32,726 nucleotides of DNA. Source: JBCCDY01 sp039030555. GTDB lineage: Bacteria > Bacteroidota > Bacteroidia > Cytophagales > Cyclobacteriaceae. Positions 13,551 to 20,650 of this stretch are shown here, one piece after another. The notes below the pieces were generated by a model. The model searched no databases and had not been told where the DNA came from. It saw only the letters and a list, made by a program, of their open reading frames with translations. Position 1 is the first letter of the stretch, and each line of letters starts with the position of its first letter. A program made the position numbers and the translations under genes. The stretch covers positions 1 to 32,726 of the forward strand of contig JBCCDY010000034.1 of the NCBI GenBank assembly GCA_039030555.1. The letters are read 5' to 3'.

Positions 13551-14302
13551 GTGATATAGAGCTAAAAGATTTACTATATAAGGTAGCAGACGACCAATTA
13601 ATTCTTGGTCATAGAAATTCTGAATGGACCGGAATAGGTCCGTTACTTGAGGAAGACATCGCTTTCTCTTCTATGGCACAGGATAAAGTTGGGCACAGTT
13701 TAGCTTTTTATAATCTACTCCATCAACTTGGGGAATCTGAACCAGATATTGTTGCTTTCACCAGAAATGCAGAGCAATTCCACAACTCCAAATTTGTTGA
13801 ATTACCTATTGGGGAATACGATTTTAGTTTGATCAGGCATTTTTTATTTGATCATGCTGAGTTGATTCGCTTTGAAATGCTTTCGAACTCCTCACACGAA
13901 GGAATAGCCAAGATTGCCAAAAAGTTGAAGGGTGAAGTAAAATACCATGTGATCCACGCTGATTCTATGATCAAACAACTTGGCTCATCAACTACCGAAA
14001 GCATCGAACGCATGCAGAAAGCTTTGAATTTTGCTATGCCTTATGCCTTAGGTTTATTTGAGGTTTCAGAATACGAAGAAAAATTAATCTCTAATAGGAT
14101 ATATGCAGGGGAAGTAGCTATTAAAGATCGCTGGATAGGCGATATTCAGGAGATCATTATGAAAACTTCACTTGAGTTACCCGATACAAAAATTTTAACT
14201 CCGGAATATGGTGGAAGGAAAGGAGAACATACAGAGCATCTTCAACCTCTACTGGAAGAAATGTCTGCTGTTTTTAGAGAAGATCCAACAGCCGATTGGT
14301 AA
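13547..14302 (+). CDS. paaC: Phenylacetyl-CoA 1,2-epoxidase structural subunit PaaC
   Basis: A 251-residue ferritin-like protein, the non-catalytic partner of PaaA in the epoxidase. Diagnostic stretches are LGHRNSEWTGIGPLLEEDIA near the N-terminus, MAQDKVGHSLAFYNLL (about 43-58), RHFLFDHAELIRFEML and the C-terminal EYGGRKGEHTEHLQPLLEEM. PaaC shares the fold of PaaA but does not carry a working metal site in the characterised complex; here the first motif keeps D46 and H50 but lacks the usual glutamate pair. The gene overlaps paaB by four bases (ATGA). Length is normal for the family. Confidence 0.94.
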   Translation: MSDIELKDLLYKVADDQLILGHRNSEWTGIGPLLEEDIAFSSMAQDKVGHSLAFYNLLHQLGESEPDIVAFTRNAEQFHNSKFVELPIGEYDFSLIRHFLFDHAELIRFEMLSNSSHEGIAKIAKKLKGEVKYHVIHADSMIKQLGSSTTESIERMQKALNFAMPYALGLFEVSEYEEKLISNRIYAGEVAIKDRWIGDIQEIIMKTSLELPDTKILTPEYGGRKGEHTEHLQPLLEEMSAVFREDPTADW

Positions 14303-14307
14303 CTAAT

Positions 14308-14805
14308 ATGAATAAAACTCAATCCATAGATAAGCCAACTGTTTTAAACTGGTTAGAAGAAGTCATGGATCCGGAAATACCAGTTCTGTCTCTGATTGAC
14401 CTTGGGGTAATCACTAAAGTTGATGTCAGCCCTGATAATCATGTAACCGTAGAAATGACTCCCACTTTTGCTGGTTGTCCTGCTATGGATTATATGAAAG
14501 AGGAAGTAGAGCAAACCCTCGAAAAATATGGGATTACATCTTACTCTGTAAATATGAGTTTTGATAGGCCCTGGGATTCCAACAAAATATCGGAAAAAGG
14601 AAAAGCTGCCCTCAAAAAATTTGGATTAGCTCCTCCACCTAAGTATGATGGAGTAATCGAATTGGATATTTTAGAGCAAGTGGATTGCCCATATTGTGAC
14701 AGCAATGATACAGAACTTAAAACACCATTTGGGCCGACACTTTGCAGGTCAATGCATTATTGCAATAATTGCAAGCAAGCCTTTGAGCAGTTCAAACCTG
14801 TTTAA
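14308..14805 (+). CDS. paaD: PaaD, iron-sulfur/metal assembly factor of the epoxidase
   Basis: A 165-residue protein needed for activity of the PaaABCE epoxidase, probably in metal-centre or Fe-S maturation. The N-terminal DUF59/MIP18-like domain shows DPEIPVLSLIDLGVI (about 21-35) and TFAGCPAMDYM with the conserved cysteine C57. The C-terminal region is a zinc ribbon with C127, C130, C146, C152 and C155 (CPYC, then CNNC). I use the ATG at 14308, six bases after the paaC stop; the longer frame starts with TTG at 14296 inside paaC. It ends the run of paa genes here; genes for the later steps (paaG, paaZ, paaH, paaJ, paaK) are not in the window. Confidence 0.93.
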   Translation: MNKTQSIDKPTVLNWLEEVMDPEIPVLSLIDLGVITKVDVSPDNHVTVEMTPTFAGCPAMDYMKEEVEQTLEKYGITSYSVNMSFDRPWDSNKISEKGKAALKKFGLAPPPKYDGVIELDILEQVDCPYCDSNDTELKTPFGPTLCRSMHYCNNCKQAFEQFKPV

Positions 14806-14872
14806 CAAATAGTACCCTTTTTTCAATAGAATCCGTTATAATTGAAATATCCATTTTCACTGAACATTCTTG

Positions 14873-15466
14873 ATGAAATTCAAATTATTGCTTTTATCCC
14901 TATTTCTAGGTCTTTGTTTTTACTCCTGTAAGACCTCATCCGAAAAAAAATCAACAGGACTATCCAGGCAAGATTCTCTCAAGATTTACTTTACAGGGCT
15001 TCACGACAGTATCGATGGCTATTGGAAAGAAATGATTGCTGATGATGATGATAAGTTATTTAATATTAAGCGACTTTTAGAAGAGGTCTCTTATACTTCG
15101 AGCTTTAGCCAAAAAGCTTATGATTCTTTATTGAAAGCTCATGAACAACTCGTTGGATTGAGGTATGATCAACAAAGTATGTCAAACTCTCAATTAATAG
15201 ACCGATATGATGCTACTTCGGCTGAGTTGATTTATGAGGTTATCAATTTTGCCGAATCCAATCCCGATTATGAAAAATATCCTTTAATGAAGCAGCTTAT
15301 TGTAGAAATAAGGGAAGCCGATCACCGGGTTTTATTTCACAGAATTAAGTATGACAATTACGCTTTCCAGTACAATGCTTTTTTAGATACTTATCCTGAT
15401 TTAACGGAAAAATTCAGTAAGAATTCAGATGCAGAAAAATATCCCGTTTTCACTCTGGAAGAATAA
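14873..15466 (+). CDS. Putative lipoprotein of unknown function
   Basis: A 197-residue product with a short basic start, a hydrophobic stretch and a likely lipidation site in LCFYSC (cysteine about residue 19 from the ATG at 14873). The mature part is helical and charged, with QDSLKIYFTGLHDSIDGYW and a run of DDDDK near residue 60, and no recognised domain. The upstream gap of 67 bases after paaD has no strong hairpin, only a run of six T residues, so readthrough from the paa operon is possible but not shown. I use ATG rather than the TTG three bases upstream. No link to phenylacetate metabolism is evident. Confidence 0.7.
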   Translation: MKFKLLLLSLFLGLCFYSCKTSSEKKSTGLSRQDSLKIYFTGLHDSIDGYWKEMIADDDDKLFNIKRLLEEVSYTSSFSQKAYDSLLKAHEQLVGLRYDQQSMSNSQLIDRYDATSAELIYEVINFAESNPDYEKYPLMKQLIVEIREADHRVLFHRIKYDNYAFQYNAFLDTYPDLTEKFSKNSDAEKYPVFTLEE

Positions 15467-15486
15467 CTTTTATAAAACCGATTGTA

Positions 15487-16458
15487 TTAATCGACTATCG
15501 CATACTTCTGATTTCTACAATCCATTATCAATACTTTATTCCTAAATAATTCATTTCCTACTAAGCCTCCCATTCCGGTCATTCTCATCAGTACTATCTG
15601 TAAAAAAGTTGCTCCTTCAACGTATGTGACTTTATTCAGATCAATAGAGCTCATATCAAAATGGATTTGTTTATCACTCTCAATGTCATAAGCCTTTAAT
15701 ACATTATTCCATGATTTTACTTCAAAAGCTTCTTTGGGCTTAGCTGATCTCTCAGACATCCTTTCCCAGATTTGCTTACTGGTTATCAGCTCGAAACCGC
15801 TGGTTCCAGTATCATGAAGAAGCTTGCAGCTTTCACCTTCAATTTCAGCTGGAAATAGGGTTTTCCTTTTGTAAAAAGTAAAGTCCTGAAGTTTAATGCT
15901 CTTGTATTCATTTGGGATAAGCTCACCGAATAGACATTCTCCATTCTTAAAGTCAATAACAGAAACGCTTTTTTCCAGTAAATCAGAGCCTATTGTTCCA
16001 ATCACATAAATTTTACTAGTGTCTTCCCAGTCGATCTTAACACTTTTCTTATCGTATATTTTGAACTCCGATGATTTGACAACCATCTCACCCAAATTAA
16101 AAGCTAAGCCTACACGAGTTGAAGATTCATGATGAACAGAAATCACTTCAGGGTACTTATCTATAATGGATTGGATTTTATTCATATAGAATAGGGTACT
16201 TGGAGAACCGGTATCAAACTGCATATAAAGCTTCTGCGATATTCCATTGATTGTAATTGGAAGGAGTAAAGCCGCCATAGAGCTTTGCTTATTTTCTACC
16301 CAAGTTATGGGTACTTTCTCGCTCGAACCCTCTACAGTGAGGTAATTTTTATCGGGACTAAACTTGTATTCTACAAACAGATATCCGGACAATACGAAAA
16401 GAAAAAGTAGAATAAGAACTATAAAGAAGCCTTTTTTCAGTAATCCGATCTTTTTCAT
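15487..16458 (-). CDS. Membrane-anchored two-lobed retropepsin-like aspartyl protease
   Basis: A 323-residue protein with a basic N-terminus and one membrane span near 10-30, so the rest lies outside the cytoplasm. It has two aspartyl-protease motifs: QFDTGSPST with D82 and LLHDTGTSG with D216. Each is followed about 70-80 residues later by the strand-turn motif that closes such lobes: IGTIGSDLLEK (about 153-163) and GLVGNELFRNKVLIMD (about 295-310). The whole looks like two retropepsin-like lobes in one chain, each giving one catalytic aspartate, as in eukaryotic pepsins. The family is predicted, not shown to be active. It follows the membrane-bound XRE regulator gene by 83 bases on the same strand. 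Confidence 0.75.
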   Translation of the reverse strand: MKKIGLLKKGFFIVLILLFLFVLSGYLFVEYKFSPDKNYLTVEGSSEKVPITWVENKQSSMAALLLPITINGISQKLYMQFDTGSPSTLFYMNKIQSIIDKYPEVISVHHESSTRVGLAFNLGEMVVKSSEFKIYDKKSVKIDWEDTSKIYVIGTIGSDLLEKSVSVIDFKNGECLFGELIPNEYKSIKLQDFTFYKRKTLFPAEIEGESCKLLHDTGTSGFELITSKQIWERMSERSAKPKEAFEVKSWNNVLKAYDIESDKQIHFDMSSIDLNKVTYVEGATFLQIVLMRMTGMGGLVGNELFRNKVLIMDCRNQKYAIVD

Positions 16459-16541
16459 GTTTTAAATCCAAATCTATCTTGAGGACAGCTTTTTCATAGC
16501 GTCATTTTAACGCCAAAAACACGACAATTTTGAAAAAGGCT

Positions 16542-17117
16542 TTAAATGAACCTTAGACCAATCTTAAGAAAGTCAAAAGAATTCTTCTGAATAGCTTTCG
16601 CTGTTTTAAGAATAATGAAGGCGTTTGCGATATATCCTATTACAAGAACCAAAATAATCAGAGGAATATTTAGCGAGAACTGTTTCTGAATAAAAGGTGC
16701 AGATATCAAAGCAAGAGACATACACATAGACCAAATAATTTGAATATTAATTATCCTTCTACCATGCTCATCTATAAACTCTGACTGCCTTTTTCTACGC
16801 CATATTAAAACAGGGAAAATCAAATTTCCATAAGGAATTCCTATAAAAGAAAGAACAGAAAGGTTTAAGAATCGAAGTGTAGAGATTTCTTCTTTATTAT
16901 CTTCAACGGCAAAATCAGTACCCTCTTCAATTTCTAAGAAATTACTTTTATCTACTTTTAATGCTTCTGCTAACACCTTAAGTGTATGTCCCTTGGGAAT
17001 GCTTGATCCCGCCTCCAAACGCTGAATGGTCCTTAGCGATAAATTGGCTTTTTCAGCTAACTCTTGCTGCGTAAATCCTAATTTTTCTCTGTAGTAGCGC
17101 GTAAGAGTCTGACTCAT
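16542..17117 (-). CDS. XRE-family regulator with C-terminal membrane domain
   Basis: A 191-residue protein. Residues about 5-60 form a Cro/C1-type helix-turn-helix (LGFTQQELAEKANLSLRTIQ and RLEAGSSIPKGHTL). After a short acidic linker come three spans near 82-106, 123-142 and 148-172, with DEHGRRIINIQIIW before the second, as in DUF4870-like membrane domains. Such proteins are thought to hold a DNA-binding head at the inner membrane; ligand and targets are unknown. The gene lies 49 bases after the M3 peptidase gene and 83 bases before the aspartyl protease gene, all on one strand. Confidence 0.85.
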   Translation of the reverse strand: MSQTLTRYYREKLGFTQQELAEKANLSLRTIQRLEAGSSIPKGHTLKVLAEALKVDKSNFLEIEEGTDFAVEDNKEEISTLRFLNLSVLSFIGIPYGNLIFPVLIWRRKRQSEFIDEHGRRIINIQIIWSMCMSLALISAPFIQKQFSLNIPLIILVLVIGYIANAFIILKTAKAIQKNSFDFLKIGLRFI

Positions 17118-17166
17118 TTAAATAGGTCTTTTAAAAGACTCGTATTCAACAATCAAATAAAAATAG

Positions 17167-18879
17167 TCAAATAGCTTCTATCTCCTTAACCAGGAAATCC
17201 GAAAGCTCACCAATATATTTCTTACTGAAATCAAATTTGATATTTGCCGCTTCATAGATTTCAGGAATGGTTTTAGTATACCCTAGTTTTAGAGCATTTT
17301 TATAGCCTTCTAAGCCTTTTTCAGGATTTTCTTTATAGTTCTTCCAGACAGCCACAGCACCAAGTTGGGCCATAGCATATTCTATGTAATAGAAAGGTAC
17401 TTCATATAAATGAAGCTGCTTTTGCCAAATGTACTCTTTGAATTTCTCTTGTCCTGTCCAATCGGTTACTCCCGAAGAAAACTCCGATAAGATCTCAAGC
17501 CACTTTTCACTTCGCTCAGAAGAAGAGTGTTTAGGATTTTCATAAATCCAATGTTGAAATTTATCAATAATAGCCACCCAGGGTAGTGTTTCTATCACCT
17601 GCTCCAAATGGTCTTTCTTAGCCCTTTTTAGATCTTCTTCATTTTCGAAAAATAAATCCCAGTGATCCATGGAAATCAGTTCCATAGACATAGATGCCAG
17701 TTCAGCAACCTCTGAAGTGGTATTCTTAAAATAAACCAGATCGAGGTCTCTGGTTAAAAAGGAATGTATCGCATGACCGCCTTCATGCATAAGCGTAACC
17801 AAATCCCTCAAGGTAGAAGTGGCATTCATAAAAATAAACGGAACACCAGTTTCCATTAGCGGGTAGTTATAACCTCCCGGTGCCTTACCTTTTCTCGATT
17901 CAAGATCAAGTTGCCCCATCTCTTTCATGGTATTCAAACAGTCTCCAAAGTAAGGATCAATCCTTTCAAAGCACTCGATGGACTTATCCAATAACTCTTT
18001 CCCGTCCTTAAACGGTTTTAAAGGTTCTTTACCAGATGGATCAACTGCAGAGTCCCAAGGCTTCAGTTTATCATAACCCAGTTTTTCCTTTTTCTCAAGA
18101 GTGATCTTCTCTAACAACGGAACGATCTCAGATTTTATGCTTTTGTGGAATTCGAAACAGTCATCCGGTGAATAGTCGAAACGACCAAGTTTGGCAAACA
18201 TAAAGTCTCGAAAGTTCTCAAAACCGGCATTCACTGCCATTTGATGTCTTAATTCAATAAGCTTATCAAACAGCTTATTTAAGGTTTCACTATCCTCTAT
18301 TCTCCGCTCTGAGATTTTATAATAAATCTCTTCTCTCAACTTGCGATCCGTTTCCTGAAGGTAGGTTCCCGCTTTTTGCATGGTAATTTCTTCCCCTTCA
18401 TGCTCTACGGTCATAGCCCCGCTTATGCTACCAAATTTCTGAGACTCCGATTGTAATTCAGTGTTAATCGGAATGTTTTCTTCTCTGAATATCTCGACTT
18501 CCTTTTTTAGACCTCTTATCAAAATTTCAAAAGCAGAATCACTCAAATTTTGAATCTCTTTCTGCTCAAGAGCTTTTCGATTGAGTAAATCTTCATAAGG
18601 AGCAATTTTTGGTTCGATTTCCGAAATGAAGAATTGGTAAGCTTTCTGGTATTCTTCATTTCCGGTATCCCGGGTCATATGGATATACCTCCATGCGGCA
18701 TCTTCCGATATCACTGATTCAAGCTCGCTTCTATCACTGAACCACTTTTTCAATTCAGTAGCTCCTTCAATGCTTCGATCACCCAGATCTTTGAAATAGG
18801 GTTCTATTTGATCCCAGTTCTCGACTTCAAAATCACTGGACAAAAAAATTCTCTTCTCCTTTGGGTCGGATATATTCAT
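17167..18879 (-). CDS. M3-family oligoendopeptidase
   Basis: A 570-residue cytoplasmic zinc peptidase of the M3 (PepF/thimet-like) family that degrades short peptides. The zinc motif HEGGH is at 365-369 within LVTLMHEGGHAIHSFL, with the third ligand in SEVAELASMSMEL (about E393). Supporting segments are GGYNYPLMETGVPFIFMN before the site and WQKQLHLYEVPFYYIEYAMAQLGA near the C-terminus, typical of the group. There is no signal peptide and the length is typical. It lies 32 bases downstream of the Uma2-family gene on the same strand. Start chosen at the ATG before NISDPKEKR. Confidence 0.92.
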   Translation of the reverse strand: MNISDPKEKRIFLSSDFEVENWDQIEPYFKDLGDRSIEGATELKKWFSDRSELESVISEDAAWRYIHMTRDTGNEEYQKAYQFFISEIEPKIAPYEDLLNRKALEQKEIQNLSDSAFEILIRGLKKEVEIFREENIPINTELQSESQKFGSISGAMTVEHEGEEITMQKAGTYLQETDRKLREEIYYKISERRIEDSETLNKLFDKLIELRHQMAVNAGFENFRDFMFAKLGRFDYSPDDCFEFHKSIKSEIVPLLEKITLEKKEKLGYDKLKPWDSAVDPSGKEPLKPFKDGKELLDKSIECFERIDPYFGDCLNTMKEMGQLDLESRKGKAPGGYNYPLMETGVPFIFMNATSTLRDLVTLMHEGGHAIHSFLTRDLDLVYFKNTTSEVAELASMSMELISMDHWDLFFENEEDLKRAKKDHLEQVIETLPWVAIIDKFQHWIYENPKHSSSERSEKWLEILSEFSSGVTDWTGQEKFKEYIWQKQLHLYEVPFYYIEYAMAQLGAVAVWKNYKENPEKGLEGYKNALKLGYTKTIPEIYEAANIKFDFSKKYIGELSDFLVKEIEAI

Positions 18880-18911
18880 TTCAATTTAATATCTAATGGA
18901 AAAATTGATGC

Positions 18912-19499
18912 TCAATTATCTTTGAAAACATCATTTAAATCTACTTCCAGAGCTTCAATAGACTCAGAATTAATTACATCTTCTGAGGAAAGTTTTTTAT
19001 GAAGTTCAAATCTGCTGTTACTAAGAATGAATTGGTCAACAATACCTTCAGCCGGATAAACGATCCAATACTCCAACACTCCATGCTCTTGATAAAGATT
19101 AAATTTATAATCGATATCCTTCTTGGAAGATGATTTTGAAATTATTTCAACGATAAGGTCAGGCGCACCAATACAGCCTGCATCGTCGAGTTTTGATTCA
19201 TCACAAACTACACATATATCTGGTTGAACAACAGAAGCTATTTTATTTCCATGCTCGTCTTCAGAAGGTAAACGGACGTCGAATGGAGCATTGTAAAGTT
19301 GACAGCTATTTCCTGCAAGGCTCTTCATCATATTGAATTGAAGGTCTGCTGAAACACGCTGGTGCTGCCTCTTTGGTGCCGGAGTCATTTTAAAAAGCTT
19401 TCCCTTTATTAACTCAACTCTCTCCTGAAAGCGCCAAGTCAAATAATCGGAGTAGGTATATTTTTTATTGAAGTCGAGTTGATTAATATCTGTAATCAT
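18912..19499 (-). CDS. Uma2-family (DUF820) putative endonuclease
   Basis: A 195-residue protein with the PD-(D/E)XK-like pattern of the Uma2/DUF820 family: YSDYLTWRFQERVELIKGKL near the N-terminus, HQRVSADLQFNM, VQPDICVV and the diagnostic GAPDLIVEIISKSSSKKD, followed by KFNLYQEHGVLEYWIVYP. These proteins are common in cyanobacteria and Bacteroidota; a nuclease role is predicted from the fold, and some copies have been tied to mobile elements. I start at the ATG at 19499; the longer frame opens with TTG. It sits between paaE and the M3 peptidase gene. I see no inverted repeats or transposase around it. Confidence 0.85.
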   Translation of the reverse strand: MITDINQLDFNKKYTYSDYLTWRFQERVELIKGKLFKMTPAPKRQHQRVSADLQFNMMKSLAGNSCQLYNAPFDVRLPSEDEHGNKIASVVQPDICVVCDESKLDDAGCIGAPDLIVEIISKSSSKKDIDYKFNLYQEHGVLEYWIVYPAEGIVDQFILSNSRFELHKKLSSEDVINSESIEALEVDLNDVFKDN

Positions 19500-19538
19500 A
19501 AGCTCATTTACGCACAAAATACTTTTAGTGTTAGTACA

Positions 19539-20648
19539 CTATCCTACCTCTAAAACGAGATCATCTGATTTAGGGTGTCCAACACAGATCAAAACGTACC
19601 CATCTTCTCTTTCAGCATCTGAAAGGCCCTCCTCTTCGTCCATTGTCATTTCACCCGAAATCTTTTTACACCGGCATGCCGTACACAATCCTGCCTGGCA
19701 TGAATAAGGAAGATCTATTCCTTCTTCCAAGGCTGTTTCTAGTATTGAAGTACCTGTTGGAACATTTACTTTATATTCCTCTCCATCATAGTGGATAGTT
19801 ACCTCATGGGATTGATCGTCGGAGTCAGCCTCCTCTTTTTTATTTAATTCCTTATCGATGGTTCCTGCAACAAAGCTTTCCTTATAAATGCTTTCCTTCG
19901 CTATGCCTTCTTCGGTTAATAAATTCTCAACATTCTTCATCATTCCTTCAGGGCCACACATTAAGTAGGTTGTATTCTCTTTCCCCCAATTTGGAATACG
20001 CTCAAATATCTTCGTGAGCATTTCCTTATTCAATAAACCCGAATGTCCCTGCCAGTTCATAGGTGCATCATCCAGGGTGTGGATCACATGAAGTCGGCCT
20101 TCATAATCCGTTTCCCATTTATTCAATTCCTCTTTAAATATGATGCTTTCAATATCACGATTAGCATAGATCAGAGAGACTATACTATCCGATTCCTGAG
20201 TCAATAAAGACTTGATAATTGACATCATCGGGGTGATCCCACTTCCTCCGGCAAACATGACCAGATGCCTTTTTTGCCCTGATGAATAATCAGTAGTGAA
20301 TGAGCCCATCGGCTCCATGATCCTTACCTTATCATTCTCCTTCAGATTATCCGGAAGCCAGTTCGACATTAGTCCACCTTCTACCCTTTTCACAGTCACG
20401 GTGGGATTATCATCTACAAAAGGTGACGAACTAAGTGAGTAAGACCTCCGTACTTCTTTACCGTCAATCGGAATGATCAACGTTAAAAACTGACCGGGTT
20501 TATACGACATACCGTCCGAAGGTTTCTCAAATTCGATCGATATTGCATCTTTCGTTTCCTTAATGATCTTATTGACCTTGAGATCGTAATACCTTTGATT
20601 GCCTTCAGGCTTATCTTCTTTCTTTTTCTTAAATAAATTGAATGCCAT
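19539..20648 (-). CDS. paaE: PaaE-type ferredoxin-NADP reductase of the epoxidase
   Basis: A 369-residue electron-transfer protein with an FAD domain (RSYSLSS at 68-74), an NAD(P)H domain (GGSGITPM at 134-141 and CGPEGMM at 231-237) and a C-terminal plant-type 2Fe-2S ferredoxin domain whose cluster ligands are C317, C322, C325 and C355. This domain order and length fit PaaE, the reductase that feeds electrons to PaaA. A charged linker (about 262-282) joins reductase and ferredoxin. It is encoded 4.7 kb from paaABCD and on the other strand, two bases after the DUF5916 gene. Related reductases serve other oxygenases, so the PaaE call is likely rather than certain. Confidence 0.85.
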   Translation of the reverse strand: MAFNLFKKKKEDKPEGNQRYYDLKVNKIIKETKDAISIEFEKPSDGMSYKPGQFLTLIIPIDGKEVRRSYSLSSSPFVDDNPTVTVKRVEGGLMSNWLPDNLKENDKVRIMEPMGSFTTDYSSGQKRHLVMFAGGSGITPMMSIIKSLLTQESDSIVSLIYANRDIESIIFKEELNKWETDYEGRLHVIHTLDDAPMNWQGHSGLLNKEMLTKIFERIPNWGKENTTYLMCGPEGMMKNVENLLTEEGIAKESIYKESFVAGTIDKELNKKEEADSDDQSHEVTIHYDGEEYKVNVPTGTSILETALEEGIDLPYSCQAGLCTACRCKKISGEMTMDEEEGLSDAEREDGYVLICVGHPKSDDLVLEVG

Positions 20649-20650
20649 TT

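Noticed and set aside
15476..15495. CGATT/AATCG hairpin between convergent genes
   Set aside because: Five pairs only and no clear T run; expected by chance.
18912..19499. Uma2-family gene as a sign of a mobile element
   Set aside because: No transposase, terminal repeats or target duplication could be found around it.
19526..19541. Hairpin TAGTGT-TAGT-ACACTA at the end of paaE
   Set aside because: Six AT-rich pairs without a following T run on the minus strand; not a credible terminator.
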